Assembly (NCBI RefSeq): GCF_016427555.1
Contig: NZ_JAELVS010000001.1
Span: forward strand, 310,001 to 374,000
Source: Marinobacter litoralis
Lineage (GTDB): Bacteria; Pseudomonadota; Gammaproteobacteria; Pseudomonadales; Oleiphilaceae
Reading direction: 5' to 3'
DNA length: 64,000 nt
A model generated the notes under the pieces. That model did no database searches. It worked only from the letters and a program-made list of their open reading frames with translations, and was not told the origin of the DNA. Below are positions 28,583 to 38,787 of this stretch, one piece after another. The first letter of the stretch is position 1, and each line of letters begins with the position of its first letter. The translations under genes and the position numbers were made by a program.

Positions 28583-30457
28583 ATGCAGGCCGAACTGCTG
28601 GACATTCAAAATCACATTACTCAATACGCGCCCTTTGACGAAATGTCCGATGAACTGCTGGACAAAATCGTCACCAACATCGAGGTGGTTTACGTTCGGG
28701 CCGGCACCCAGATCGTCGAGCTGGGTCATCAGGCCGATAGCCTGCATTACGTTCGAAGTGGCGCCGTTGAGATCTATCGGCGTTCGGGCGAGCTGTACAG
28801 TCGGGTCGGCGAAGGCGAGATATTCGGCCAGTTCGGCCTGATGATGAACAAGAAGGTTCGCTTCCCGGTCAAAGCCATCGAAGACAGCCTGATCTACAAA
28901 ATCCCTGATCATGTTTTTCACTACTTGTGGGAACATGACGACAACTTCGCCGATTTTGTTGAAATCGAAGACCGCAGCCGCCTGCGCTCCGCCGTCTCCC
29001 GCCGGGAGAAATCAAACCAGCTTATGACGGCGAAAGTGACCCGGCTGATTTCCCGGGCGTTGGTTTGCGCGCCGACGACGGTACGTTTGCAGGAAGCGGC
29101 CCGGATTATGACCGACAACGGGGTATCGTCGTTGCCGCTGATGGACGAAAGCGGCGACACGCCAAAACTGGTGGGCATCATTACCGACCGGGATCTGCGC
29201 ACCCGGGCAGTGAACCACGCGCTAGCGTCTGAAACTCCGGTCAGCGAAATCATGACAGAGGGTTTGATCACCATCAGCAGCCGGGCCTTCATCTTCGAAG
29301 CCATGCTGACCATGCTGCACAACAACGTGCACCACCTGCCAGTGATGGACGGCAACGAGGTGCGCGGGGTTATCGCGCTGTCAGACATCATCAAGTACGA
29401 AAGTCAGAGCAGCGTTTATCTGGTCAGCAACATCTTCCGCCAACCGGATGTGAAGGGCTTGAGGAAAATCAGCGTGGACGTGCGCGACAGTTTCGTACGC
29501 ATGGTCAACGAAGACGCCAACTCCCACATGGTGGGCAGCGCCATGGCCGGCATTGGCCGCAGCTTCAGCCAGCGCTTGCTGGAACTGGCAGAGGAAAAGC
29601 TGGGCCCGCCACCCGTTCCTTACTGTTTCATGGCACTGGGCTCTATGGCCCGTGACGAACAACTGGTGGTCACCGATCAGGATAACGCACTGATTCTGGA
29701 CGACAGTTTCATCCCGGAAGAGCACGACGAGTACTTTCTGGCGATGGCCAAGTTTGTGTCAGACGGACTTGCTGAATGCGGCTACACGTATTGCACCGGC
29801 GACATCATGGCCACCAACCCCAAATGGCGCCAACCGCTGCACGTATGGAAAAAATACTTCACCGACTGGATCGAAAACCCCAACGGCCAGACCCTGCTCA
29901 ACAGCAATATTTTCTTCGATCTGGACGGCATCCACGGCGAAACCGACTTTGCGGAACAGCTGAAAACCCTGGTGGCCGAAAAAGCTTCCAGTAGCCAGCG
30001 CTTCCTGACGCTGATGGCGCGCAATGCTCTGAACCGCACACCGCCCCTGGGCTTCTTCCGCACCTTCGTGCTCGAAGAAGACGGCAAGCACCAGAAAACT
30101 TTCAACCTGAAGCGCCGAGGCACCGCGCCTTTGTCTGATCTGATCCGGGTACATGCACTGGCTTGCGGCTCCCGATCCCAGAACTCATTTGAACGCTTGA
30201 AAGACATTGCCAAAACCAAACTGCTGGTGGACGACGACGCAGGCAACCTGCGCGACGCTCTGGAGTTCATATCCATTGTTCGGGTTCGCCATCAGGCGCT
30301 TGCGATTGAGGAGGGCCGCGAACCGGACAACAACGTGCGCCCCGAAGACTTGTCTCCGTTTGAGCGCAGCCATCTGAAAGACGCCTTCCAGATTGTCAGC
30401 AACGCTCAGCGATTCCTGAGATTCCGTTACAACGCAGGGACGGCCAGGAATGCCTAG
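28583..30457 (+). CDS. DUF294 nucleotidyltransferase-like signalling protein with cyclic-nucleotide and CBS domains
   Basis: Cytosolic regulator of 624 residues. An N-terminal cyclic-nucleotide-binding-type domain (about 20-135; LGHQADSLHYVRSGAVEIYRR, GEIFGQFGLM) is followed by a CBS pair (about 150-275; VGIITDRDLRTRAVN, HHLPVMDGNEVRGVIALSDI). Next is the DUF294 nucleotidyltransferase-like domain with MALGSMARDEQLVVTDQDNAL, then the DUF294 C-terminal helical domain. The GSxxRxEQ-TDqDN motif resembles GlnD/kanamycin-transferase active sites. The target is unknown. The ATG at 28583 has GGAGAAAGC upstream. It overlaps the exonuclease start by eight bases, so both are made together. Confidence 0.88.
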   Translation: MQAELLDIQNHITQYAPFDEMSDELLDKIVTNIEVVYVRAGTQIVELGHQADSLHYVRSGAVEIYRRSGELYSRVGEGEIFGQFGLMMNKKVRFPVKAIEDSLIYKIPDHVFHYLWEHDDNFADFVEIEDRSRLRSAVSRREKSNQLMTAKVTRLISRALVCAPTTVRLQEAARIMTDNGVSSLPLMDESGDTPKLVGIITDRDLRTRAVNHALASETPVSEIMTEGLITISSRAFIFEAMLTMLHNNVHHLPVMDGNEVRGVIALSDIIKYESQSSVYLVSNIFRQPDVKGLRKISVDVRDSFVRMVNEDANSHMVGSAMAGIGRSFSQRLLELAEEKLGPPPVPYCFMALGSMARDEQLVVTDQDNALILDDSFIPEEHDEYFLAMAKFVSDGLAECGYTYCTGDIMATNPKWRQPLHVWKKYFTDWIENPNGQTLLNSNIFFDLDGIHGETDFAEQLKTLVAEKASSSQRFLTLMARNALNRTPPLGFFRTFVLEEDGKHQKTFNLKRRGTAPLSDLIRVHALACGSRSQNSFERLKDIAKTKLLVDDDAGNLRDALEFISIVRVRHQALAIEEGREPDNNVRPEDLSPFERSHLKDAFQIVSNAQRFLRFRYNAGTARNA

Positions 30458-31172
30458 CAACATCAAAAGCCGGAACAGCAAACAAAACTGGCCAGAAAAC
30501 TATCGCACTCAAGCTCAGAAGGCCGTTGACCCAAGAATTCGGGCCTTCTACGAAGCGGGCTGCCCCAATCCGGACACACCCATTAAAGACATGTCTTTAT
30601 TGGCACTGGATTTTGAGACCACCGGGTTGGACGTTACCCAGCACTCGATTGTCAGTATCGGTCTGGTGCCGTTTACCCTCAAAGGCATCCAGCTGGGCAA
30701 GTCCTGGCATCAGATTGTGCGCCCGAAGCTGCCGCTGCATCAGGAGTCGGTGACCATTCATGGCATTACGCACGCTGAAGTCCAGGACGCCCCGGATCTG
30801 GAAGAGGTGCTCGACCCCCTGTTTGAACACCTGACCGGGCGCATACCGGTGGTGCATTACCGCAACATCGAACGCCCTTTTCTCAACACGGCGCTGCAGT
30901 GGCGTTTGAACGAGCAACTGCGCTTCCCGGTCATCGACACCATGGCCATCGAAGCCTACCTGCACCCCCGGCGGCGGCCATCACGCTGGCAGCAACTGAT
31001 GGGCAAGAAGCCCACGTCGATCCGGCTGCCAGACAGTCGCACCCGCTATGGCCTGCCTCACTACGCCGGCCACAACGCCCTGATCGATGCCATTGCAACA
31101 GCCGAGTTGTTGCAGGCACAAATTGCGCATCACTTCAGCCCGGACACCCCCATCGGCGATCTATGGGTATAG
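30450..31172 (+). CDS. 3'-5' exonuclease, DnaQ/DEDDh family
   Basis: Exonuclease-domain protein of 240 residues. ExoI is LALDFETTGLD (Asp54, Glu56), and ITHAEVQDAP follows at about 106-115. ExoIII is AGHNALIDA (His208, Asp213). The ExoII position, usually HNxxFD, reads HYRNIERPFL, with Glu141 where Asp is expected; this could alter metal binding. It is translationally coupled to the DUF294 regulator, a pairing also known from other gammaproteobacteria. The substrate may be a nucleic acid or a small nucleotide; a replication role is unlikely. Confidence 0.87.
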   Translation: MPSNIKSRNSKQNWPENYRTQAQKAVDPRIRAFYEAGCPNPDTPIKDMSLLALDFETTGLDVTQHSIVSIGLVPFTLKGIQLGKSWHQIVRPKLPLHQESVTIHGITHAEVQDAPDLEEVLDPLFEHLTGRIPVVHYRNIERPFLNTALQWRLNEQLRFPVIDTMAIEAYLHPRRRPSRWQQLMGKKPTSIRLPDSRTRYGLPHYAGHNALIDAIATAELLQAQIAHHFSPDTPIGDLWV

Positions 31173-31235
31173 GCCACCGTAGCCCAAGTCGTTCGCAACA
31201 GCTAAAATGAGGCCAAACTTACCAAAGAGTTCAAA

Positions 31236-31814
31236 GTGACCGAATCAATCATCAAAACAACCCCGATCGATGCCTTCAAACGGGCTCGTCGAATGTGGTT
31301 AAAAGGGGAGAAAATCAGCCTTGCTGCCCTTGCCGACGACCTGGGCATCGGCCGGGCGACCCTGTTCCGCTGGGTGGGTAATCGTGATCTGCTGATTGGT
31401 GAAATTTTATGGTCGCTGTATGAGCCTCTGTACAAGGAAGCCCGTGAGATCACACCCGGTCACGGTGTGGACTACGTGGTTGGTGTGTTCCGCCACATCA
31501 ACATCACCATCCTGCATTTTTCACCCCTGCGAAAGTTTCTGCATCAGGACCCGGAGTATGCATTGAAGATGCTCACATCTTCCCACTCAACGCTGCATGC
31601 CCGAACCGTGGAAGTGAATACCCGCTTACTGAAAGATGAAATCCGTACCGGGCATCTGACACCGCCCATGAATATCCAGAGCTTGTCGTACTTCATGGTC
31701 CGCATCGCGGAGTCCTGTCTCTACAGTGACATTATTGGCGGCCGTGAACCCCGAGAAGAAGAACTCGAAGACGCCTGCACAGCCGTTCGGATCTTGCTCG
31801 GCGGGAAGGTCTGA
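31236..31814 (+). CDS. TetR/AcrR-type transcriptional regulator (QsdR-like)
   Basis: Regulator of 192 residues with an N-terminal helix-turn-helix: ISLAALADDLGIGRATLFRWVGNRDLLIGEIL (about 26-58). A helical ligand-binding domain follows. The C-terminal region (SYFMVRIAESCLYSDIIGGREP) recalls the QsdR group of TetR regulators. The start is a GTG with a weak upstream ribosome-binding site. It is alone between the exonuclease gene and a convergent transporter gene, with which it shares a bidirectional terminator. Its target is not evident. Confidence 0.82.
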   Translation: MTESIIKTTPIDAFKRARRMWLKGEKISLAALADDLGIGRATLFRWVGNRDLLIGEILWSLYEPLYKEAREITPGHGVDYVVGVFRHINITILHFSPLRKFLHQDPEYALKMLTSSHSTLHARTVEVNTRLLKDEIRTGHLTPPMNIQSLSYFMVRIAESCLYSDIIGGREPREEELEDACTAVRILLGGKV

Positions 31815-31852
31815 CGCTCGCAGCGAAACCCTTGTCTGAGCGAGCACAAAAA

Positions 31853-31882
31853 AACCCGGCGCTGAGAACAGCGCCGGGTTTT
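31853..31882. terminator. Bidirectional intrinsic terminator
   Basis: AACCCGGCGCTG-AGAA-CAGCGCCGGGTT forms a strong GC stem. A runs lie on the left and TTTT on the right, so it can terminate both the TetR gene (plus) and the sodium-dependent transporter gene (minus). Confidence 0.93.
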
Positions 31883-31903
31883 CTGCTTTCTGGCGTGTGC
31901 CTA

Positions 31904-33286
31904 TCAACCAATCAGGTTGTAAACAAACACGATCACAACAGCCACCGGGGTGACGTAGCGAATCAGCACGTGCCAAAGCGTAAAGGTACCGCCTTCCATC
32001 ACCAGATCAGACTGCAGCGTTTCCTTGGCCACAAACCAACCCACAAACAGGGCAGTCAGCAATCCGGACAGCGGCAGCATGATGTTCGCGGTGAAGTAGT
32101 CCAGCAGATCGAACATGGTTTTGCCTTCAAAGGCGGCAAACATGCCCAGCGGCGCAACATCCGACCACACGTTCAAGGACAGAATAGACACAATACCCAG
32201 CGCCCAACATGCGCCACCGGCCAGAATTGCGCTCGAGGCACGGCCCATCTCGGTTTTTTCCTCAACCCACTCGACCACGGGCTCCAGCAAAGAAATACCG
32301 GAGGTCCAGGCTGCGAACAACAGCAACACAAAGAACAGGGTTCCGAACAACCCACCCATCGGCATGTTACCGAACGCCAAAGGCAGCGTCTGGAAAATCA
32401 GGCCAGGACCCGCGCTCGGTTCCAGGCCGTTGGCAAACACCACAGGGAAGATCGCCAAACCGGCCAGCAGAGCAACAACCGTGTCCATCAAGGCAACACT
32501 GACAGCGGTGCGGCCAATGGGCACATCGCGGCTCAGATACGAGCCATAGGCCATCATGATGGCCATACCCAAACTCAGCGTGAAGAAGGCATGGCCCAGA
32601 GCCACCAGGACGCCCTTAACCGTCAAAGCCTCAAAATTCGGAGTGAACAGAAAGCTGGCCGCTTCACCAAAATGGCCCGTTGTAGTTGCATAGCCCACGA
32701 CTACCAGCAACAACACGAACAACGCCGGCATCAGAATGGTAACCGCGCGCTCCAGACCACCTTTCAAACCACGGGACACCACCAAAACCACCAGGGCCAT
32801 AAACACGGTGTGCCAGGCCAATAGCTGAATCGGGCTCGCCAGAAGATCTCCGAACAACTTGCCCACGGTTTCCGCAGTGCCACCGCTGAAGTCGCCCATC
32901 GCCGAGTGGCCAATATAAGAGGCAGCCCATCCGCCGATCACTGAATAGAACGACAAAATGATGAACGCGGCCAACATGCCGATAATCGCAGAGGCGCGCC
33001 AGGCAGGAGAGGCCAGGTTACGCTCGGCAACCAACCGGAAACTGGCGATCGGGTTATGACGGCCGTTTCGGCCGATAAACACTTCCGCCATCATGATGGG
33101 GATACCGATGATGAAAATACAAAGCAGGTATACCAGTACAAAGGCACCGCCACCGTTCTCACCGGTTACATACGGGAACTTCCAGACGTTACCCAGACCG
33201 ACGGCTGACCCGGTCGCTGCCAGAATAAACGCGAGTCTTGACGACCAAAGTCCGCGCGAGCCCGCTGCGGAGTTAGACTGTGTCAT
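31904..33286 (-). CDS. Sodium-dependent transporter of the NSS (SNF) family
   Basis: Na+-coupled amino-acid or amine symporter of 460 residues with 11-12 membrane helices. The N-terminus RLAFILAATGSAVGLGNVWKFPY holds the unwound TM1 Na+/substrate site characteristic of LeuT-type proteins, followed by ENGGGAFVLVYL. FFTLSLGMAIMMAYGSYL is the TM6 region and FAAWTSGISLLEPVVEW the TM8 region. It is transcribed alone. The 171-base gap upstream (33287-33457) contains its presumed promoter and an 8-bp hairpin. Confidence 0.92.
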   Translation of the reverse strand: MTQSNSAAGSRGLWSSRLAFILAATGSAVGLGNVWKFPYVTGENGGGAFVLVYLLCIFIIGIPIMMAEVFIGRNGRHNPIASFRLVAERNLASPAWRASAIIGMLAAFIILSFYSVIGGWAASYIGHSAMGDFSGGTAETVGKLFGDLLASPIQLLAWHTVFMALVVLVVSRGLKGGLERAVTILMPALFVLLLVVVGYATTTGHFGEAASFLFTPNFEALTVKGVLVALGHAFFTLSLGMAIMMAYGSYLSRDVPIGRTAVSVALMDTVVALLAGLAIFPVVFANGLEPSAGPGLIFQTLPLAFGNMPMGGLFGTLFFVLLLFAAWTSGISLLEPVVEWVEEKTEMGRASSAILAGGACWALGIVSILSLNVWSDVAPLGMFAAFEGKTMFDLLDYFTANIMLPLSGLLTALFVGWFVAKETLQSDLVMEGGTFTLWHVLIRYVTPVAVVIVFVYNLIG

Positions 33287-33376
33287 GTGTTTTTCTTCCT
33301 GTGCTTTTGGCTGAGGAAACTACTATTTATGCGCGCCGGCGAATTGCTCAGGCGCAGTTGGTGCAGGATTCTGCCA

Positions 33377-33400
33377 GCACTGGCGACATGATGCCAGTGC
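33377..33400 (-). terminator. Possible terminator hairpin after the chemotaxis receptor gene
   Basis: GCACTGGC-N8-GCCAGTGC is a perfect 8-bp stem lying just past the receptor stop codon. There is no T-tract, so it may only stabilise the mRNA end. Confidence 0.4.
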
Positions 33401-33457
33401 CGGACTTTTCACCACCCGCCCGACGGCTCGGGCACAACGCTTACAACGTCCAGATGT

Positions 33458-35032
33458 TTAACGGTTTTTATCGATAAAACGCGACACCAGATCTTTCAGC
33501 CCATTGGCCATGGAGCTGAGCTTGTCACTGCTGCTGCGGGCCGCTTCAGCCTGCTCGTCGCTCTGATCCGCCAGCGCAGCAATGTTCACAATCTGCTGAT
33601 TGATCTCTTCCGAAACCTGACTCTGCTCTTCAAATGCCGCCGACATGGTGATGAAGCTGTCGGAAATCGCATCAACCGAACTGACGATAGCATTCAGTGC
33701 GCCCACCGCGCCCTGCACCTTGCTCAGGCCGTCACCGGCGATGGCCTCGCCGGCCCCGACCGCTTCATTGGTTTCTTCAACCTGAGCCCGAAAGCTCTCG
33801 ATGACTTCCTGAATCTTTACCGTTGACTCACGCGTGCGTTGGGCCAGAGAGCGCACTTCGTCCGCAACCACAGCAAAGCCTCGCCCTTGTTCGCCGGCTC
33901 GCGCCGCTTCAATCGCCGCATTCAGCGCCAGCAAATTGGTTTGATCGGCAATGTCGGAAATCAGATTGGCGGCCTCACCGATGGTATGGGTGGATTCGCC
34001 CAGTCGGCTAACCGACGCCCCGATGCTGCCGACCCGATCCACCAGCTGTTCAATAGCGGCCAATGCCTCGGTGCTGCGCGCACTGCCGTCGTGGGCCAGG
34101 CGGTGAGCCTGTTCGGCTTCCCGCGCATTCTCCGTGACGGCTGCCGCCACTTCCTGAATGGACGCCGTCATCTCATTGATCGCAGATGCGGTCTGATCGG
34201 TTTCAGCGCGTTGGCGGGCAATGGCTTCGGCACCGTCGGTAATAAAGGAGTGGGTAGCCTGAGCCTGATCATTCAGATACTCAGCCTGATCATCAATTCT
34301 GGCCAGCGCCGTCCGCAAACGCGCTTCTTCGCTCACCATGACCAGCGCGAGCCTCGAGAACAACCCTTTTTCATCCGAATAGGTTTGTGCAATCAAGGGG
34401 TCCTGAAACGCATCCTGCCGGAGCCCCAGAATATTTTTCAGACGCTTGGTCAACGACCCGTACATCAGCCATGCGGCCAGACCGTGCCCCAAAGTAGCAA
34501 CGACTATGGCCCAAACCGGTGAGGTAAGTTGCAAAGCCATCAAGGTAAGCACCAGCGATACAAGGAACGGTGTGCCGGAGCGCAAAGTAGACAGTAACCG
34601 ACTGATACGCGCCGAGGGCACTTGACCAGCAGACAACCGCGCATACAGCTTTTTCGTCCGCTCGACCTGATCACGAGTGGTGGCGACACGTACCGATTCA
34701 TAGCCGACTTTTTCCCCCGCCTCCCAGATGGGGGTAACGTAGGCACTGACCCAGTAATAGCCGCCACACTTGGTGCGATTCTTGACCACGCCCATCCAGG
34801 CTTTACCCGCTTTCAGGTAACTCCACATGTTGGCAAACGTCGCTTCCGGCATATCCGGATGGCGAATCACATTGTGCGGCTGGCCAATCAGCTCATCGCG
34901 CGAGAACCCGCTGATGGTTTCAAAATCATCGTTGCAGTAGGTAATGACACCCTTGAGATTGGTTGCACTGATCAGCCGCATGCCGGCGGCCACCTCAATC
35001 TCTTTATCGGTGACCGGGAGATTCTTACGCAT
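33458..35032 (-). CDS. PAS-domain methyl-accepting chemotaxis protein (Aer-like)
   Basis: Chemoreceptor of 524 residues. An N-terminal PAS domain ([59 protein letters not shown]) resembles the FAD-binding PAS of Aer energy-taxis receptors. Two hydrophobic helices lie near 160-205, then a long signalling domain with the highly conserved hairpin tip [29 protein letters not shown]. The ATG at 35032 gives [14 protein letters not shown], the normal Aer start; an upstream ATG at 35074 is less likely. It probably senses redox or oxygen through FAD. No CheR-binding pentapeptide is seen at the C-terminus. Confidence 0.9.
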   Translation of the reverse strand: MRKNLPVTDKEIEVAAGMRLISATNLKGVITYCNDDFETISGFSRDELIGQPHNVIRHPDMPEATFANMWSYLKAGKAWMGVVKNRTKCGGYYWVSAYVTPIWEAGEKVGYESVRVATTRDQVERTKKLYARLSAGQVPSARISRLLSTLRSGTPFLVSLVLTLMALQLTSPVWAIVVATLGHGLAAWLMYGSLTKRLKNILGLRQDAFQDPLIAQTYSDEKGLFSRLALVMVSEEARLRTALARIDDQAEYLNDQAQATHSFITDGAEAIARQRAETDQTASAINEMTASIQEVAAAVTENAREAEQAHRLAHDGSARSTEALAAIEQLVDRVGSIGASVSRLGESTHTIGEAANLISDIADQTNLLALNAAIEAARAGEQGRGFAVVADEVRSLAQRTRESTVKIQEVIESFRAQVEETNEAVGAGEAIAGDGLSKVQGAVGALNAIVSSVDAISDSFITMSAAFEEQSQVSEEINQQIVNIAALADQSDEQAEAARSSSDKLSSMANGLKDLVSRFIDKNR

Positions 35033-35119
35033 AGTACGGGGCACCCCGAGGTGTGTTGAATAGTTTAAAAGCATAGCATGCGCTGGAATGCAGCGTAGCC
35101 AGCCGTTGTTCTTCGGGCC

Positions 35120-35992
35120 TTAACTCGCCAGCTGCATTCGGGCACGCGGGTGAAACCGTGCATTTACCCAAAGCGAGAACGCAATCACGGCGCCACCGAG
35201 CGCTAACCGGGCCAGATCTGCGTCCCGATTCCAGATCAACAGATTGACCAGTAAACCGGCCGGCACCAGCGCGTTATTCATCACCGCCAGTGTACCCGCG
35301 TCAACGTCACAGGCGCCGCGATTCCACAGATACAGGCCAAGGCCCGAGGCTGCCAGCCCTAACCAGGCAAGAATGCCCCACTGCAAGGAGGTCGCTGGCA
35401 ACTTATCGGGGTTGCCGAAAATGAGAAACGACGGCAGAGCAATCACCAGTGCGCCAAAGAAGAAATAACCGAAGGTGCGATAGCCGGGAAGACCCAACGG
35501 ATATTTCCGCATCACATGTTTATAGCCCACCTGGCCGGCCGCAAAAGCCATATTGGCGATCTGCAACAACAGGAAGCCGATCAGAAAGTCTTCACTTAAG
35601 CCATCGTAACGAATAATACCGGCGCCCAGCGTGGCAACGACTGCAGCCAACAACGCCACCGGGGAAAATCGACGGAACAACGCATCGTCCAGCAGCGTGA
35701 CGTACAACGGTGTGAAAATGGTAAACAACAGAACTTCCGGCACCGACAAATAGGCAAACGAACGGTAAAGACACACGTAGGTAATACCGAACTGCAGCAT
35801 GCCGGTGGCCATGATGCTCAATTTCATACCGCCCGGCACACCGCGCCAGCGGGTAAACGGCAGAAACACCAGCGAGGCGAGCAATACCCGGCTCAAAACG
35901 GCGAAATCGCTATCGACCTGCCCCGCAAGAAACTCGCCGATCAGACTAAAGGAAAACGCCCACAGGATCGTGACCAGAATCAAAAAAACCAT
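35120..35992 (-). CDS. EamA/DMT-superfamily transporter
   Basis: Membrane protein of 290 residues with ten predicted helices in two EamA repeats. The first repeat starts MVFLILVTILWAFSFSLIGEFLAG, and GILAWLGLAASGLGLYLWNRGACDVDAGTLAVMNN is typical of the second. Such proteins export amino acids, carboxylates or other metabolites; the substrate is unknown. It is a single gene, divergent from the MATE gene across 170 bases. Confidence 0.87.
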   Translation of the reverse strand: MVFLILVTILWAFSFSLIGEFLAGQVDSDFAVLSRVLLASLVFLPFTRWRGVPGGMKLSIMATGMLQFGITYVCLYRSFAYLSVPEVLLFTIFTPLYVTLLDDALFRRFSPVALLAAVVATLGAGIIRYDGLSEDFLIGFLLLQIANMAFAAGQVGYKHVMRKYPLGLPGYRTFGYFFFGALVIALPSFLIFGNPDKLPATSLQWGILAWLGLAASGLGLYLWNRGACDVDAGTLAVMNNALVPAGLLVNLLIWNRDADLARLALGGAVIAFSLWVNARFHPRARMQLAS

Positions 35993-36162
35993 ATCGATAT
36001 ACCTTAGAAGCTCCGGGAAAGTACTTTACTCGTTTTAAACGGGGCGTGCAGCGTCCCCAGCGGTGCAATTCCCTATAAGTGTCACCTGACTGAATGCAGT
36101 AAGATGCGTGTTTCAACTGCATCCGCAAACCCTCACTCACCCGACGCCAAGCCCGAAGCACC

Positions 36163-37560
36163 ATGGACGAGACACACCAGCCGTTACCCGAGACCCGACA
36201 GCCGTTGGTAAGCCGCACGCTTACCGAATGGAAAACCCTGGCGCTGCTCGGCGGGCCGATACTGATCGCACAAGTAGCGCAAATGGCAAACGGCGTTATC
36301 GACACCGTTATGGCCGGCCATGCCAGTGCCGAAGATCTTGCGGCGGTTGGCATAGGCAGCAGCCTGTGGATGCCACTTTTTCTGTTTTTCATGGGCCTGC
36401 TCGGAGCCCTTCAGCCGATCATCTCCGGCTACAACGGTGCCCGCACCGTCAGCAAAATCATGCCGGCAACCTGGCAGGGCATTTATATCGCAATGGGCGG
36501 CACCGTCATCATGGCCGTGTTGCTCACCCACGTGCACCCGGTACTCGCCCTGCTCAAGATGGACGCAGGCACAGCAGAGATCACCCAAGGCTATTTGAAT
36601 GCCTTTGCCTGGGGCATTCCAGCCATGCTGCTGATGAATGCGCTGCGCGGGCTCACGGATGGCTTGGGCCACACCCGGGTGATTATGATGTTCTCGGTGC
36701 TCAGCACCCTGATAAACCTGCCCCTCAACTACATTTTCATCTACGGCAAGCTTGGCTTACCCGCCATGGGCGGCGTCGGTTGTGGCTGGGCCACTTCCTT
36801 GTCGAACGGCATTGCGGCCATTGCACTGCTGATTTACCTGAATCGCAGCCAAACCTTCAAACAGTTTCACCTGATTGCAGAGCGGGTTATGCCCAATCTC
36901 GCAGGAATCCGTTACATATTAAAACTCGGTGTGCCAATCGGCTTCACGATCTTCGTCGAAGCCAGCATGTTTTCCGTAATCGCATTGTTTTTGGCCGCGC
37001 TCGGGCCCGTAATTGTCGCCGGCCACCAGATCGCTCTGAACGTGGTGTCGCTGCTGTTCATGCTGCCTCTGAGCATTGGCATGGCCCTTACGTTGAGGGT
37101 GAGTTTTCTGATTGGCGCCCAAGCGCCTGACAGCGCCCGGCTGATTTCACGCAGTTCACTGCTGCTGGCCTCGGGCGTTGCCCTGGTGTTCGCGACCTTG
37201 CTTTTCGTGTTCGCCGAGGCCATTGCTGCGCTCTACACCAGCGATCCGGAGGTACAAGCGGTTACCATCCGACTGCTCTCGTTTGCCGCCATGTTTCAGA
37301 TCGCCGATGTGATTCAGGTGACCTGCATCAGCGCTTTGCGAGGTTACAAAGACACGCGGGTGCCCATGCTCATCATGCTGTTTTCGTTTTGGGGGGTGGG
37401 GTTGCCACTGGGCTACGTGCTGACGTTTACCGACTGGATCGTGCCTGCGCTTGGCGCAGCTGGCTTCTGGGTGGGGCTTACTGCGGGCCTGACATCCGCC
37501 AGCGTTTTCCTGGGTTGGCGCCTATTCCGCTATCAACCCAACGTGGAACTGGATGAATAA
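36163..37560 (+). CDS. MATE family multidrug efflux transporter (NorM-like)
   Basis: Cation-coupled exporter of 465 residues with 12 hydrophobic helices in two homologous halves. ALLGGPILIAQVAQMANGVIDTVMAGHAS at the N-terminus and the corresponding ILKLGVPIGFTIFVEASMFSVIALFLAALGPVIVAGHQIALNV in the second half are the usual MATE repeats. It probably extrudes cationic drugs or dyes with Na+ or H+. It is a single gene with no regulator beside it. Confidence 0.92.
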   Translation: MDETHQPLPETRQPLVSRTLTEWKTLALLGGPILIAQVAQMANGVIDTVMAGHASAEDLAAVGIGSSLWMPLFLFFMGLLGALQPIISGYNGARTVSKIMPATWQGIYIAMGGTVIMAVLLTHVHPVLALLKMDAGTAEITQGYLNAFAWGIPAMLLMNALRGLTDGLGHTRVIMMFSVLSTLINLPLNYIFIYGKLGLPAMGGVGCGWATSLSNGIAAIALLIYLNRSQTFKQFHLIAERVMPNLAGIRYILKLGVPIGFTIFVEASMFSVIALFLAALGPVIVAGHQIALNVVSLLFMLPLSIGMALTLRVSFLIGAQAPDSARLISRSSLLLASGVALVFATLLFVFAEAIAALYTSDPEVQAVTIRLLSFAAMFQIADVIQVTCISALRGYKDTRVPMLIMLFSFWGVGLPLGYVLTFTDWIVPALGAAGFWVGLTAGLTSASVFLGWRLFRYQPNVELDE

Positions 37561-37593
37561 GTCTGCAACCGGACGTCACACACAGCAAACGCC

Positions 37594-38610
37594 TCAGAAA
37601 TCATCGCCGTACACGACTCGGTCGCGGCCGGACTCCTTGGCCCGATAGAGCGCGTGATCGGCTCTGGCTAACCAACTTGCCACACTCTCGCCGTGACGCA
37701 GCATGGCTACACCAAAAGAAGAAGTCACCGGACCGCCCGGCCCTTTGAGCGACTTTCGCAAGCCTTGCTGCAGATTGGCCACCACGGTCTTCAGGTTTTT
37801 ACCATCCACACCCGGGAACAACACCACAAACTCTTCGCCACCATACCGGAACAGCTGGTCGGTACGGCGGGTGTTTTCTGCAATCAATCCGACCAAATCA
37901 CACAGAACGGTATCGCCGACCCCATGCCCATACTCATCGTTGATGGCTTTGAAGTGATCGATATCCAGGATCACCAGCGCATAGGGCAGCCCGGTTCGCT
38001 CTGCGTTCGCCGCAGCCAAATCCAGCTCCTGGTCCATTGAACGGCGGTTCTTGACGCCGGTCAGAGGATCGATTGTCGCCAATTGCTCAAGACGGTCTCT
38101 CTGCTCTTTGTTGCGCATGGCAAACACGTAAGAACAGGCACTTACGATCGTGGTACTGGCCAGAAACGTCCACATTTGCACTTGAGAAGTGAACGTAGCT
38201 TCCACCGACACGATGGCAAGAACCGATACCAGATTCAGAACCGCCGCAACGCGGCTGGGAGCGAGGAAGAAGGTGGTGACCAGACAGGGGTAAAGCCAGA
38301 ATACGCCAACTTCACCCACCATCACGCTAACCACGACGGCCCCGGTGCAGCAGGCTATCGCCAGGAAAATACCGGAGCGGTAGGTGTCCTGGGTTACCCA
38401 GGCATACACCAGACTTCCGGCAAGAGCCGCCAGAATGCCAAGGTCAATGAAGCCTGCCAGCAAATTACCATCAATAAACCGCATGATCGCAAACGGCGTG
38501 ATGCCAAGAATTGCGCTGCCCGACAGCAGAGTGACGATAGACAACCGAAAATCATTCTTCAGGCAATACAACATGCCGCGCAGAGTCCAGAAAAATTGAG
38601 AAGAATCCAC
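37594..38610 (-). CDS. Membrane-bound diguanylate cyclase (GGDEF)
   Basis: Inner-membrane enzyme of 338 residues making cyclic di-GMP from GTP. Five to six hydrophobic helices occupy about 20-165. The GGDEF domain follows, starting at DPLTGVKNRRSMDQEL, with the active-site GGEEF in RYGGEEFVVLFPG. An inhibitory RxxD I-site (RRTD) sits five residues before it, so product feedback is likely. There is no recognisable sensory domain besides the membrane part. It is divergent from an HD-GYP protein gene across 177 bases. Confidence 0.93.
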   Translation of the reverse strand: MDSSQFFWTLRGMLYCLKNDFRLSIVTLLSGSAILGITPFAIMRFIDGNLLAGFIDLGILAALAGSLVYAWVTQDTYRSGIFLAIACCTGAVVVSVMVGEVGVFWLYPCLVTTFFLAPSRVAAVLNLVSVLAIVSVEATFTSQVQMWTFLASTTIVSACSYVFAMRNKEQRDRLEQLATIDPLTGVKNRRSMDQELDLAAANAERTGLPYALVILDIDHFKAINDEYGHGVGDTVLCDLVGLIAENTRRTDQLFRYGGEEFVVLFPGVDGKNLKTVVANLQQGLRKSLKGPGGPVTSSFGVAMLRHGESVASWLARADHALYRAKESGRDRVVYGDDF

Positions 38611-38787
38611 AGCCTAGCGCAGGCTAGGGTGGTGGTCGCCAAGCGGCTACGATTCTTAACAAATATGCATTGAAAGACACAATTTTGCCGAAAAGTGCCC
38701 GACAAACCTGTCTACATTGTATTAGCAACGCATATACGATCATAATGCCGGTATGTATCGCTTGACGGCATAAGCAGGGACGTTGTT

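Noticed and set aside
31832-32824. 330-residue plus-strand frame starting in the terminator region
   Set aside because: It is antisense to the NSS transporter, starts at the terminator stem and is rich in His, Gln and Arg, as shadow frames are.
38670-38700. GAAAG...GCCGAAAA as a flagellar sigma-28 promoter between the GGDEF and HD-GYP genes
   Set aside because: The spacing of about ten bases between elements is too short for sigma-28.
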